From contig CAMAYR010000034.1 of the NCBI GenBank assembly GCA_945862355.1, positions 1 through 32,347 of the forward strand: 32,347 bases of DNA, read 5' to 3'. This DNA comes from Devosia equisanguinis. Its GTDB lineage: Bacteria; Pseudomonadota; Alphaproteobacteria; Rhizobiales; Hyphomicrobiaceae. Made by a program: the position numbers and the translations under genes. Below, piece by piece: positions 7,140-15,548 of this stretch (within the stretch, counting starts at the first letter, position 1; each line of letters begins with the position of its first letter). Under the pieces are notes generated by a model, which saw only the letters and a program-made list of their open reading frames with translations, was not told where the DNA came from and made no database searches.

Positions 7140-8222
7140 ATGAGCACTGACCTGTCCGGCATTGAAGGTGTGACGTATCCCTGGGACGACTATCCCGCTC
7201 CCGGCACGGTCCGCGAGGTTGCCGACGGCATTCTATGGATCTCGACGCCGGTGCCCTTCGTCGGGCTGCGGCAGGTCAATCTCTGGCTGATCCGCGACGT
7301 GGCCGGCTGGACGATGATCGATTGCGGCTACGGCTGGGACGAAACGCGCGGTCTGCTCGAGACGGTGTGGAAGGAAGCGCTCGGCGGTCGGCCGATCACG
7401 CGCCTCATCGTCACCCATTACCATCCCGATCATGCGGGCAACATGGCCTGGATCGTCGAGCGCTGGGGGCAACTGCTGCCGAACATGACGTTGGGCGAAT
7501 GGTTCGCGGCTAACGTCTCTATGAACTTCGGCTATGCCGACAACATCAAGCAGCGCGGGCTCTGGCACAAGAAGCACGGTCTCGACGAGCAGCGGCAACG
7601 GCTGTTCGAGCAGGAGGTTGTGCCCTACGACGTCGGCGTCTCACTGCCGGGACAGTTCAAGCGCCTGCGCGAGAACGACATCGTCACGATCGGCAAAGAC
7701 CGCTGGCGCGTCATCGTCGGTCAAGGACACGCGCCCGAGCACGTTTCCCTGTACTGCGAGGCGCGCAAGATCCTGATCGCCGGCGATCAGATCCTGCCGC
7801 AGATCACCACCAACGTTTCGACATGGCCGATGGAGCCCGAGGCCGACACGCTGGCGAGCTTCCTGGAGACCTGCCAGAAGTTTCTCGGCCAGCTCGATCC
7901 CGAGACGCTCGTTCTGCCGTCCCATCGCAAGCCGTTCCGCAACGTGCTGTTTCGTCTGCGTGAGCTGGGCCACCATCACGCCGCGCGCCTCAACGTCATC
8001 CTCGAGGCCAGCAAGGGCGAGGTCACTGCCGGTGATCTGCTTGATGTCCTGTTCAGGGGCAAGCTCGACGGGCACCAGATCGGCTTCGCCATGGGCGAGG
8101 CGATCGCCCATCTCAACTATCTCGTGCAGACGGGGCGTATGCGGCGTGTCGACACACGCGACGGAACCTGGCGGTACGCCAAGCTCGACGGCTTCGACAA
8201 GCCGGTGACGCTGGAGCTGTGA
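7140..8222 (+). CDS. metallo-beta-lactamase-fold hydrolase (glyoxalase II/LACTB2-like)
   Basis: This 360-residue cytoplasmic hydrolase shows a full binuclear metal site. THYHPDHAG supplies His93, His95, Asp97 and His98, GHAPEH supplies His197, IAGDQI supplies Asp216, and LPSHRKPF supplies His262. The C-terminal part (about 275-345) looks like the small winged-helix domain of the LACTB2/RNase-Z-like thioesterase branch. Members cleave thioesters, lactones or phosphoesters. Next to two acyl-CoA synthetases and a decarboxylase, a CoA-thioesterase or lactonase role is plausible. GAGGAG at 7129-7134 supports the start. The gene converges with the acyl-CoA synthetase gene, leaving only 12 bases between stop codons. 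Confidence 0.88.
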   Translation: MSTDLSGIEGVTYPWDDYPAPGTVREVADGILWISTPVPFVGLRQVNLWLIRDVAGWTMIDCGYGWDETRGLLETVWKEALGGRPITRLIVTHYHPDHAGNMAWIVERWGQLLPNMTLGEWFAANVSMNFGYADNIKQRGLWHKKHGLDEQRQRLFEQEVVPYDVGVSLPGQFKRLRENDIVTIGKDRWRVIVGQGHAPEHVSLYCEARKILIAGDQILPQITTNVSTWPMEPEADTLASFLETCQKFLGQLDPETLVLPSHRKPFRNVLFRLRELGHHHAARLNVILEASKGEVTAGDLLDVLFRGKLDGHQIGFAMGEAIAHLNYLVQTGRMRRVDTRDGTWRYAKLDGFDKPVTLEL

Positions 8223-8234
8223 GGCGGCGGCGGA

Positions 8235-9818
8235 TCAGCGGACCTGCTCCACGACGAGCCCCGAGCGCGCCCACAACGCGCGCAGATCCTCGCGCCTGAC
8301 CTTGCCGCGCTCGTTCTTGGGCAGTGCCTCGACGAATACGATCCGGCGAGGCCGCTTGAAGTCGGGCAACTGCCGCGCTGTGTGCGCGAGGATCGAGTTC
8401 TCGTCGGCTGGAGCGCCTTCCGCGGGCACGACGTAGCAGACGATCTCCTCGCCCCAGATCTTGTCCGGCACGCCGATGGCGGCTGCCTCGTGGACGTGCG
8501 AGTGGGACATGACTGCGGCATCGATCTCCAGCGGGGCGATCGAGGCGCCGCCGCGCAGGATGATGTCTTTCACGCGCCCTGTCACGGTGACAAAGCCGTC
8601 CACGTCCATCACGCCGAGATCGCCGACGCGCACGCGTTCGGTCAGCCGGAAATGCTGACGGTCCTCCCAGACGCCGTCAGCCGAGATGGTGGCGGTGGCC
8701 GACATGGCGCCACGGATCGTGATCTCGCCTTCAACGCACTTCGGGCAGACATTGCCGGCGGCATCGACGATCGCGAGATCCATGTGTCGCGCGGGCGGCC
8801 CGGCCGTGCCGTGCTTCTTGGCGTTGTGCCGATTGCCGCAAAGCCAACCGCCTTCGGAAGCGCCATAGAACTGCAGCACGTCCACGCCGTAACGCGCCTC
8901 GAACTGACGCCAGCGCTCGGGCGCGAGCGGAGCGGAGCTCGCTGTCATCAGGCGAAGCGAGGCAATGTCCTCGCGCCTCACGTCCACCGGTTCGTCCAGC
9001 AGCATGTTGATGACGGTCGGCACGCCGGCGGCGACGGTGATGCGGTGGTCGCGGACCCAATCGAAGAACCGCGAGCGGGAGAAACCGGCCGCCATGTAGA
9101 CGCTGAGGCCCAGTTCGACGAATGGCATGAACGTGACGATCTGCGGCGAGAGCCAGCTGAACGTGCGGTACTCCAGCAGGCGATCGTCGGCGCCGAGGCC
9201 GGTGAAATCGATCGTGGACAGGCCGCACAGCCATAGCCCGAGGTGGTCCCACACGACGCATTTGGGCATGTCCGTCGTGCCCGATGTCGCGAATATGCAG
9301 CCTTCGTCGTCGGGCCCGTACTCCGTGCCCGCAGGTGGCAAGGCGACGTCGGGCGCGCGCTGGAAAATCGCGTTGTACCGGTCGAGGGAGGCGAAGCGGA
9401 CCGAAGGGCAGGAAAGTCCAGAAGCCAGACGGGCGCCATCGACGTCACTCTCGCGCCATACGACCAGCGCAGGCTCGATGACCGTCAGGATGACGGCGAG
9501 ATGGTCGGGCTGGATCTCGGCGTGGAACGGACAGGCGCTTGCCCCACAGCGCCAGGCCGCGAACATCAGGACGAGCTTCTCGATACACTCCCCGGCCAGG
9601 ATCGCGACGCGCTTTCCCCGGCCGACGCCGTGCGACAACATCGCAGTAGCCGTGCTGTCGACCAATTCCTCCAGCTCGCTGAACGAGATCGACTTGCCTT
9701 GATCGATCGAGTGGATGGCGAGCTTGTCGGGGTGGCTGGCCGCGTAGCGGGCAAATGCGGCACCGAGCGTTTGAAATGGTATTTCAAGGCGGCTCGGGTC
9801 GACTGGCGTAATGGTCAT
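8235..9818 (-). CDS. AMP-dependent acyl-CoA synthetase/ligase (ANL superfamily), paralogue 1
   Basis: This 527-residue enzyme adenylates a carboxylic acid and transfers it to CoA. The P-loop motif is ATSGTTDMPK (177-186). A YGASEGG motif, the VGDLGVMDVDGFV segment, GRVKDIILRGGASIAPLEID and the C-terminal PKNERGKV with the catalytic Lys all follow in order. The start is taken at 9818 (ATG) because GGGGAGGA lies 9 bases upstream; a longer reading from 9869 has no such support. It is divergent from the UbiD gene and is most like the synthetase at 15549-17120, sharing a LEYR(T/S)F and SRFF(D/E)W pattern. The substrate is likely an aromatic or short-chain acid but is not identifiable. Confidence 0.9.
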   Translation of the reverse strand: MTITPVDPSRLEIPFQTLGAAFARYAASHPDKLAIHSIDQGKSISFSELEELVDSTATAMLSHGVGRGKRVAILAGECIEKLVLMFAAWRCGASACPFHAEIQPDHLAVILTVIEPALVVWRESDVDGARLASGLSCPSVRFASLDRYNAIFQRAPDVALPPAGTEYGPDDEGCIFATSGTTDMPKCVVWDHLGLWLCGLSTIDFTGLGADDRLLEYRTFSWLSPQIVTFMPFVELGLSVYMAAGFSRSRFFDWVRDHRITVAAGVPTVINMLLDEPVDVRREDIASLRLMTASSAPLAPERWRQFEARYGVDVLQFYGASEGGWLCGNRHNAKKHGTAGPPARHMDLAIVDAAGNVCPKCVEGEITIRGAMSATATISADGVWEDRQHFRLTERVRVGDLGVMDVDGFVTVTGRVKDIILRGGASIAPLEIDAAVMSHSHVHEAAAIGVPDKIWGEEIVCYVVPAEGAPADENSILAHTARQLPDFKRPRRIVFVEALPKNERGKVRREDLRALWARSGLVVEQVR

Positions 9819-9898
9819 GCGTGCTGATCCTCCCCGGCGGCTGGCGATTTTTTCTGACTGCCGATGCACCAGCTTCGGCCGGGTGCGGCAAGAATGCT

Positions 9899-9938
9899 AC
9901 GTGCGGCACGTGGGCTCTTGCAAGGACAAGGTGACCTT
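9899..9938. promoter_or_regulatory. two short palindromes in the divergent synthetase/UbiD control region
   Basis: ACGTGcggCACGT (9899-9911) and AAGGTgACCTT (9928-9938) lie inside the 204-base gap between two divergent genes (9819-10022). Either could be an operator. No clear pair of -35/-10 boxes was found, so the call rests on symmetry and position only. Confidence 0.3.
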
Positions 9939-10022
9939 ATTGCTGAGCTTACCCTTGCCCCTGGGCCGAATTTCACTAATTTGCCGGCTTGTACACCAAC
10001 GCCCCAAAAAAGGATCCTGGCC

Positions 10023-11612
10023 ATGGATGGCAGCAAGCCGAAGTCTAAGAAGGCCGCTGGCGCGGCGGACAACCTGCACACCCGCGATCTGCGCTCCGCG
10101 CTCGATTGGCTGAAGGCCCGCGGCGATCTCATCGAGACCGACAAGCAGGTCGATCCCGATCTCGAGATCACCGGCCTGCAGAAGCTGATGGACGGCGGCT
10201 GCCCCGTGCTCTTCAACAACGTGAAGGGCAAGCCCGACCACCGCATCGTTACCAACCTGTTCGGTGACATGCAGGCGATCAACCGCATGTTCGGCTGGGA
10301 GAGCGACAAGGATCGCACGATCAAGCTGGCCAAGGCGATCAACAATCCAATCAAGCCGGAGGAGATCGACCAGAAGGACGCACCTTGCCAGGAGGTCGTG
10401 ATCAAGAATCCGACTGATGTGATCCAGTATCTCGTGCCGATACGCCATACCGCGCTCGAGCAGGAGCTCACTATCGGCTCGGGCATCCGCTGCGTCACCG
10501 GCCGCGCCTTCGGCGGCGGCTCGGACCTCGGCTACAACCGCATGAACTTCCGCTGGGGCAACGTCGCCACGTTCCAGATCTCGCCCGGCTCGCACATGTG
10601 GCAGGTGGTGAGCGATGCCTACCGCAAGAAGGAGACTGTGCCCTTTACGTTCTGCTTCGGCGTGCCGCCGGCCTGCACCCTCGTCGCGGGCGGTGCGTTC
10701 GGCTACGCGATCATGCCGCACGGTTGTGACGAGGTCGGCATGGCGGGCGCGATCCAGGGCTATCCTGTCCGCGTGGTGAAGGCGCACACGCAGGATGCCC
10801 TCGCTCTCGCCGACGCCGAGATCGTGCTCGAAGGCTACCTCGATCCGCGCGACAAGCGCTTCGAGACGGCCGAGGCCGAGGCCGACGGCACGCAGGGCCG
10901 CCATCACTTCCATCCGGAGTGGGCGGGCTACATGGGCAAGTCCTATCGCGCGCCGACGTTCCACGTCACCGCCGTGACGATGCGCAAGAAGGAGACCAAG
11001 CCGATCATCTTCGCGCTCGGTGCCCACACGCTGGATGAGCACAACATCGACACCTCGATCCGCGAGGCGTGCATGTACGAGCTGTGCAACCGCCTGCAGC
11101 CCGGCATCGTCCAGGACGTCAACGTTCCCTACTGCATGACGGATTGGGGCGGGGTCATCATCCAGGTCAAGAAGCGCAACCGCATCGAGGAAGGTTGGCA
11201 GCGGAACTTCCTTACCGCGCTGCTCGCCACCAGCCAGGGCATGCGCGTCGCCATCGCCGTGTCCGAGGACGTCGACATCTACTCGTTGGACGATGTGATG
11301 TGGGCGATCACCACGCGCGTCAATCCGCAGAAGGACATCCTCAATCCGACACCGGGCGGTCGCGGGCAGACGTTCATGCCGGCCGAGCGGATGACGGCAG
11401 CCGGCAAGGAATGGACGGCCACCAACACCACCTACGAGGGCGGCATGGGCATCGATGCCACGACGCCATACGGCTACGAGGAGGACTTCCTGCGGCCACA
11501 GTACCCCGTTGACCGCGTGAAGCTCGAGGACTTCCTGACCAAGGACCAGATCGCCAACGTCAAGGGCCGTATGTCGGGCTGGCTGAATACGCTGGCGAAG
11601 ACCGGCTTCTGA
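10023..11612 (+). CDS. UbiD-family prenylated-FMN-dependent decarboxylase
   Basis: This 529-residue protein has the length and motifs of UbiD decarboxylases, which use prenylated FMN to remove or add CO2 on aromatic or alpha,beta-unsaturated acids. The YNRMNFRWGN segment (171-180) and the signature AEIVLEG (265-271), with its conserved acidic residues, are visible. An FTCFGVPPACTLVAGG-like region precedes the signature. The first about 15 residues are Lys-rich and disordered. The ATG at 10023 is preceded by AAAAAAGGA; an upstream in-frame ATG would add 53 residues with no homology. No UbiX flavin prenyltransferase is in the window, so the cofactor must be made elsewhere. It is divergent from an acyl-CoA synthetase and may act on a free acid or a CoA ester. 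Phthaloyl-CoA decarboxylase is a known CoA-ester member. Confidence 0.9.
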   Translation: MDGSKPKSKKAAGAADNLHTRDLRSALDWLKARGDLIETDKQVDPDLEITGLQKLMDGGCPVLFNNVKGKPDHRIVTNLFGDMQAINRMFGWESDKDRTIKLAKAINNPIKPEEIDQKDAPCQEVVIKNPTDVIQYLVPIRHTALEQELTIGSGIRCVTGRAFGGGSDLGYNRMNFRWGNVATFQISPGSHMWQVVSDAYRKKETVPFTFCFGVPPACTLVAGGAFGYAIMPHGCDEVGMAGAIQGYPVRVVKAHTQDALALADAEIVLEGYLDPRDKRFETAEAEADGTQGRHHFHPEWAGYMGKSYRAPTFHVTAVTMRKKETKPIIFALGAHTLDEHNIDTSIREACMYELCNRLQPGIVQDVNVPYCMTDWGGVIIQVKKRNRIEEGWQRNFLTALLATSQGMRVAIAVSEDVDIYSLDDVMWAITTRVNPQKDILNPTPGGRGQTFMPAERMTAAGKEWTATNTTYEGGMGIDATTPYGYEEDFLRPQYPVDRVKLEDFLTKDQIANVKGRMSGWLNTLAKTGF

Positions 11613-11623
11613 TGATTAGGCCT

Positions 11624-11650
11624 GGCGCGGCTCGCTATCTGAGCCGCGCC
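11624..11650. terminator. perfect 10-bp hairpin at convergent gene ends
   Basis: GGCGCGGCTC (11624-11633) pairs exactly with GAGCCGCGCC (11641-11650) across a 7-base loop. It lies just after the UbiD stop codon and overlaps the last codons and stop of the convergent GntR gene. There is no T-run on either side, so it is either an atypical bidirectional terminator or an mRNA 3'-end stem. Confidence 0.5.
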
Positions 11651-12396
11651 GTGTAATGCGCGCCGTCGAGGTGGACGAGGCTCACGCGCCATTCGATCGG
11701 CCGCTCGTCCAGCGCGTAGGCGACACGATCGATCCGCAATAGCGGCGATCCCGGCGCGAGACCCAGGTCTCGCGCCGTTTCCTTGTTTGCAGCTACCGCC
11801 GTCAACCGTTCGTCTGCGCGCGCGACGAGAATGCCGAAGCGTTGCTGGAACAGGTCATAGAGCGTGTTGGGAATGTCCCGGCGCTCGGCGAGCCCCTGAA
11901 AACGCGCGCGAGGCAGCACGATCGTCTCGGCCATGAACGGCCGGTTCTTTCGCGTCCGCAGCCGGTCGATGCGGATCACGTGCGCGCCGTTCGGCAGGTC
12001 GAGACGCTGCCGCTGCCGATTATCGGCGAGCATGGTGCGGGCGGTGACGCCGACGCTGCCTGGGATGATGCGCGAGCCGTCATCCTCGTAGATCTGGAAG
12101 AAGCGGAACAGAACGTCCTCGGGCGTGTGCTCGACGACGAACGTGCCCTTGCCCTGTCGTCGCACCACCAGTCGCTCGCGGGCCAGGCTGTCGAGTGCCT
12201 TGCGCACAGTGCCCTGGCTGACGCCGAGTTCGCGACCGATCTCCGCCTCGCTCGGGATGAGCTGCCCGGGCTGCCACCGGCCCGACCGGATACGATCGAA
12301 CATCGCGGCCTTCGCGCGGCTGTAGAGCGGCCGGCCATCGTCCGCCATCTCCCGGGTCGTCTTGCGTGCTGTCTCGGATCGTATTGCCAAGGTCAC
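11635..12396 (-). CDS. GntR-family transcriptional regulator, HutC/UTRA type
   Basis: This 253-residue regulator has an N-terminal winged helix-turn-helix (about 24-92), with PGQLIPSEAEIGRELGVSQ and GTVRKALDSLARERLVVRR, followed by GKGTFV. The remainder is a UTRA ligand-binding domain, with the RIDRLRTRKNRPFMAE pattern and a terminal IDRVAYALDERPIEW. UTRA domains bind small effectors such as organic acids or sugars and release DNA. The start is a GTG at 12396; an ATG 16 codons downstream is a possible alternative. A 24-bp palindrome lies 3 bases in front of the start, which suggests autorepression. The gene is divergent from suyA, so it probably controls the suyA-suyB-dehydrogenase-synthetase unit. 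It converges with the UbiD gene. Confidence 0.9.
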   Translation of the reverse strand: MTLAIRSETARKTTREMADDGRPLYSRAKAAMFDRIRSGRWQPGQLIPSEAEIGRELGVSQGTVRKALDSLARERLVVRRQGKGTFVVEHTPEDVLFRFFQIYEDDGSRIIPGSVGVTARTMLADNRQRQRLDLPNGAHVIRIDRLRTRKNRPFMAETIVLPRARFQGLAERRDIPNTLYDLFQQRFGILVARADERLTAVAANKETARDLGLAPGSPLLRIDRVAYALDERPIEWRVSLVHLDGAHYTARLR

Positions 12397-12399
12397 CTC

Positions 12400-12423
12400 A
12401 CTCTTATAGTCTTATATAAGAGT
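12400..12423. promoter_or_regulatory. predicted GntR operator palindrome
   Basis: ACTCTTATA (12400-12408) and its exact complement TATAAGAGT (12415-12423) are separated by 6 bases. A second perfect 10-bp palindrome, CTTATATAAG (12411-12420), overlaps the right arm, giving three CTTATA-type half sites. It is an AT-rich island in GC-rich DNA and sits between the regulator start (12396) and the divergent suyA unit. Autorepression and control of suyA are inferred from position. Confidence 0.65.
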
Positions 12424-12572
12424 AGGCGGGCCGGCGCCAGCGTCCACGCGCGATCCTGCGCGAGATCCTGCGCGAGCAGGCAATTGCGCCGGACGCCGCC
12501 GACCTGCCTTTCGCGCCCGCTTTTGCACACCCAGTTGAAATCGATAAGCAAAGAACAAAGAGGAGAACGCGC

Positions 12573-12860
12573 GTGGCAGCACCGCAATTCCTGGTCCACA
12601 GCCCGAAGGACAACGTCGGCGTCGTGGTCGTCGAGGACCTCAAGTCCGGCACCGACATGCTGGGCGTGATTACTGAGACCGACACGACCACCAAGGCCAA
12701 GGCCAATCACGATATTCCGATCGGCCACAAGGTCGCGCTGAAGGATCTCAAGTCCGGCGACACGGTCATCAAGTACGGCGAGGACGTCGGCCGCATGGTC
12801 GCGGACGCCAAGAAAGGCGATCACGTCCACACGCAGAACATGAAGACCAAGCGCTGGTGA
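12573..12860 (+). CDS. suyA: UxaA-family lyase small subunit, (R)-sulfolactate sulfo-lyase alpha-like (SAF domain)
   Basis: This 95-residue protein is a complete stand-alone SAF domain, the module found at the N-terminus of altronate and galactarate dehydratases. The family segments [13 protein letters not shown] (15-27), [12 protein letters not shown] (48-59) and IKYGEDVG (65-72) are visible. From memory of the family, they match the alpha subunit of (R)-sulfolactate sulfo-lyase, which with the beta subunit splits sulfolactate into pyruvate and sulfite. The start is a GTG after AGGAG (12560-12564). The large subunit follows 155 bases later. The alternative is the small subunit of a split altronate-type dehydratase. 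It is the first gene of a four-gene unit. Confidence 0.75.
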   Translation: MAAPQFLVHSPKDNVGVVVVEDLKSGTDMLGVITETDTTTKAKANHDIPIGHKVALKDLKSGDTVIKYGEDVGRMVADAKKGDHVHTQNMKTKRW

Positions 12861-12863
12861 GGT

Positions 12864-12890
12864 GTTGTCGGACCCTTCGGGGCCGACGAC
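12864..12890 (+). promoter_or_regulatory. UUCG-tetraloop hairpin between suyA and suyB
   Basis: GTCGG-(A)-CCC pairs with GGG-CCGAC around a TTCG loop (12876-12879), and the stem extends outward to 12864/12890. It begins 3 bases after the suyA stop codon. No T-run follows, so RNA processing, protection of the suyA mRNA or partial attenuation is more likely than full termination. Confidence 0.5.
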
Positions 12891-12972
12891 AGAACAAGCG
12901 GTGGCGATACTGTGCCCTCCGAACGAAGGGATACGCGTCGAGCCGCAGACTTTCCCGAAAACCTCTGTACCG

Positions 12973-12994
12973 CTCCGGTTCTAGCCCCGGAGGG
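12973..12994 (+). promoter_or_regulatory. hairpin masking a GGAGGG box in the suyB leader
   Basis: CTCCGG (12973-12978) pairs with CCGGAG (12987-12992), which overlaps GGAGGG (12989-12994), the only strong Shine-Dalgarno-like run before suyB. That run lies 21 bases from the ATG at 13016, which is too far for normal use. Its role in suyB translation is therefore unclear. Confidence 0.35.
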
Positions 12995-13015
12995 TCTGAC
13001 ACAGCGGATCCCATC

Positions 13016-14212
13016 ATGCCCCCCAAGAAGCCTGCGAAATCCAAGACCAACCTCTCGTTCTGGGGTTGGCGCCGCGAGAACGGCCGTGTCGGCGTTCGCA
13101 ATCACGTGCTGATCCTGCCGCTCGACGATCTATCGAACGCGGTGTGCGAGGCCGTCGCCAACAACATCAAGGGAACGCTGGCGATACCGCACGCCTACGG
13201 GCGCTTGCAGTTCGGTGCCGACCTCGACCTCTTTTTCCGCACGTTGATCGGCACCGGCTCCAATCCGAACGTCGCGGCCGTCGTCGTGGTCGGCATCGAG
13301 GACCAGTGGACCAAGATCGTCACCGATGGCATCGCCAAGACCGGCAAGCCCGTCGTCGGCTTCGGCATCGAGGGCCACGGCGACATCGCCACCATCGCGA
13401 AAGCCTCCTACGAGGCCAAGAAATTGGTGCAGTGGGCCTCAGAGCTGCAGCGCGAGGAGTGCGGGATCGCTGACCTGTGGGTCTCCACCAAATGCGGCGA
13501 GAGCGACACCACGACGGGCCTGTCTTCGTGCCCGACCGTCGGCAACATGTACGATAAGCTGATCCCGAAGGGCATCACCGGCGTGTTCGGCGAGACATCC
13601 GAGATCACCGGCGCCGAGCACATCGCCAAGGAGCGCGCGATCGACAAGGCCATCGGCGAGAAGTGGTACAAGATGTGGAAGGCCTACCAGGAGGAGGTCA
13701 TCGAGACCCACAAAACCAACGACCTTTCCGACAGCCAGCCGACCAAGGGAAATATTGCAGGTGGCCTGACGACGATCGAGGAAAAGGCGCTCGGCAATCT
13801 CGAGAAGATCGGTCGCGAGTGCCGCTATCTCGATGCGCTCGGGCCGGCTGAGGAGCCGACCAAGGGGGCGGGCCTCTACTTCATGGATTCGTCCTCCGCC
13901 GCGGCCGAATGCGTGACGCTGATGGCAGCCGGCGGCTGGGTGGTGCACACCTTCCCGACGGGCCAGGGCAACGTGATCGGCAATCCGATCGTGCCGGTGA
14001 TCAAGATCTCGGGCAATCCAAAGACGCTGCGTACAATGGGCGAGCACATCGACGTGGACGTGACCGGCGTGCTGCGGCGCGAGCAGACGCTCGACACGGC
14101 CGGCGATGCGCTGATCGACATGATCATCCGGACCGCGAACGGCCGGTTGACGGCAGCCGAAGCGCTCGGCCATCGCGAGTTCTCGCTGACGAAGCTCTAT
14201 CGCAGCGCGTGA
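13016..14212 (+). CDS. suyB: UxaA-family lyase large subunit, (R)-sulfolactate sulfo-lyase beta-like
   Basis: This 398-residue protein is the catalytic C-terminal part of the altronate/galactarate dehydratase family, encoded here as a separate subunit. Visible family segments are [17 protein letters not shown] near the N-terminus, [10 protein letters not shown] (about 157-166), [20 protein letters not shown] and [12 protein letters not shown] (about 312-323). From memory these match sulfolactate sulfo-lyase beta (EC 4.4.1.24) better than altronate dehydratase, especially the [19 protein letters not shown]-type segment. The enzyme would release sulfite from (R)-sulfolactate and leave pyruvate. 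The neighbouring LDH2-family dehydrogenase supports this reading, because that family includes (R)-sulfolactate dehydrogenase. No sulfite oxidase or sulfite exporter is seen. The ATG has no close Shine-Dalgarno sequence. Confidence 0.78.
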   Translation: MPPKKPAKSKTNLSFWGWRRENGRVGVRNHVLILPLDDLSNAVCEAVANNIKGTLAIPHAYGRLQFGADLDLFFRTLIGTGSNPNVAAVVVVGIEDQWTKIVTDGIAKTGKPVVGFGIEGHGDIATIAKASYEAKKLVQWASELQREECGIADLWVSTKCGESDTTTGLSSCPTVGNMYDKLIPKGITGVFGETSEITGAEHIAKERAIDKAIGEKWYKMWKAYQEEVIETHKTNDLSDSQPTKGNIAGGLTTIEEKALGNLEKIGRECRYLDALGPAEEPTKGAGLYFMDSSSAAAECVTLMAAGGWVVHTFPTGQGNVIGNPIVPVIKISGNPKTLRTMGEHIDVDVTGVLRREQTLDTAGDALIDMIIRTANGRLTAAEALGHREFSLTKLYRSA

Positions 14213-14315
14213 GCTTTTCTTCGGGTGCGGGATTTATTTTCCGCAACTTGCAATGAGGCGAGGGCGGCATACGATGCCGCCCTTCGTCGTTTCGAGGTCA
14301 CGCCAGGAGCCGACT

Positions 14316-15326
14316 ATGAGCAGCGCTACCTTCGTTCGCAGCGATCTGGAAAAGCTCGTCGTGTCGGCCCTCGTGGCCGCGCACACGCTGCCTTCCAACG
14401 CGGCAAGCGTGGCGCGCGCCCTGGTCCAGGCGGAGATCGACGGCCAGTCTGGCCACGGCCTTTCGCGCGTACCGAGCTACGCCGCCCAATCACGCTCGGG
14501 CAAGGTCGACGGGCGCGCAACGCCTGAATGGCGGCAGACGAGGGCTGGCGCGGCGATGGTCGACGTGCGGCACGGTTTCGCCTATCCCGCGTTCGACCTC
14601 GCTATTTCAGAGCTGCCCAGGCTGGCCGACGCAGCAGGCATCGTTGCGGCAGGCTTCGTCCGCTCGCATCATGCGGGCGTGCTGGGCTGGCATGTCGAGC
14701 GATTGGCCGAGCAGGGGCTCGTCGCGATGGCATTCGCGAATACGCCCCAGGCGATGACGTCTTGGGGCGGATCGAAGCCCTTGTTCGGTACCAACCCGAT
14801 TGCATTCGCCGCGCCTCGCCGTTCCGGGGCGCCAATCGTCATAGATCTCGCGCTGAGCCACGTCGCGCGCGGCAAGATCCAGGCCGCGGCGCAGAAGAGT
14901 GAGCCGATACCGCCGGACTGGGCGTTCGATAGCGCCGGCCGGCCGACCACCGACGCCAAGGCGGCCATGTCCGGCACGTTGGCGCCTGCTGGTGGTGCCA
15001 AAGGGGCGGCGCTGGCACTGATGGTCGAGGTTCTTGCGGCGGCGGTCACAGGCGCGAGCTTCGCCAGCGAGGCGAGCTCCTTTTTCGAAGGGGCGGGCGA
15101 GCCACCGGGGGTGGGGCAACTCTTCATCGCGATTTCGCCGGAGGCTTTTGCCGGGCAGCAGCGCGTGTCCGAGCGCATCGAGGCCCTGGCGGGCGAGATC
15201 GAGGCCGACATGGGCGCCCGCCTGCCTGGAACGCGGCGGCTCGCACGCCGTGCCGAAGCGGACAGGGCCGGCATCGCGGTGGAGGCGCCCACGCTCGAGG
15301 TGATCGAGCGGCTGGCTGCGGCATGA
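14316..15326 (+). CDS. LDH2/malate-type NAD(P)-dependent 2-hydroxyacid dehydrogenase, possibly ComC-like
   Basis: This 336-residue oxidoreductase belongs to the Ldh_2 family (malate/L-lactate/sulfolactate/ureidoglycolate dehydrogenases), which is unrelated to classical LDH. Typical segments are SGHGLSRVPSY (45-55, with the catalytic His47), SHHAGVLGWH (117-126), TNPIAFAAPR and DLALSHVARGKI. A Gly-rich PAGGAKGAALALMVE region lies in the C-terminal half. Family members reversibly oxidise 2-hydroxy acids to 2-oxo acids with NAD(P). Just downstream of suyAB it would fit (R)-sulfolactate dehydrogenase (ComC), linking sulfolactate to sulfopyruvate, but a different hydroxyacid is possible. AGGAG at 14305-14309 supports the ATG. 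It lies 103 bases after suyB and 222 before the synthetase. Confidence 0.85.
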   Translation: MSSATFVRSDLEKLVVSALVAAHTLPSNAASVARALVQAEIDGQSGHGLSRVPSYAAQSRSGKVDGRATPEWRQTRAGAAMVDVRHGFAYPAFDLAISELPRLADAAGIVAAGFVRSHHAGVLGWHVERLAEQGLVAMAFANTPQAMTSWGGSKPLFGTNPIAFAAPRRSGAPIVIDLALSHVARGKIQAAAQKSEPIPPDWAFDSAGRPTTDAKAAMSGTLAPAGGAKGAALALMVEVLAAAVTGASFASEASSFFEGAGEPPGVGQLFIAISPEAFAGQQRVSERIEALAGEIEADMGARLPGTRRLARRAEADRAGIAVEAPTLEVIERLAAA

Positions 15327-15548
15327 AAGACCTGGGCACCAGGTAAATCCGGCTTCTCGACGTTGCCGGTGAAACGCTGTTTCGTTGTCGTCGTGGACCG
15401 CGCTGCTGCGGCAGCGTACCCGTGCAAGAACGGGTTGCCACCGACCGTTCGTCGTGACATCAAAAAAAGGCGAATGTCTCGAAGGCTCCGGGACGACCCG
15501 GATATGCCTCATGACCGTTGCCAATGCTATACGATGGGAGCTGCTACC

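Noticed and set aside
14607-15524. 305-residue minus-strand open frame opposite the LDH2 gene
   Set aside because: The plus-strand gene has all LDH2 motifs and a ribosome-binding site; the antisense product has no domain.
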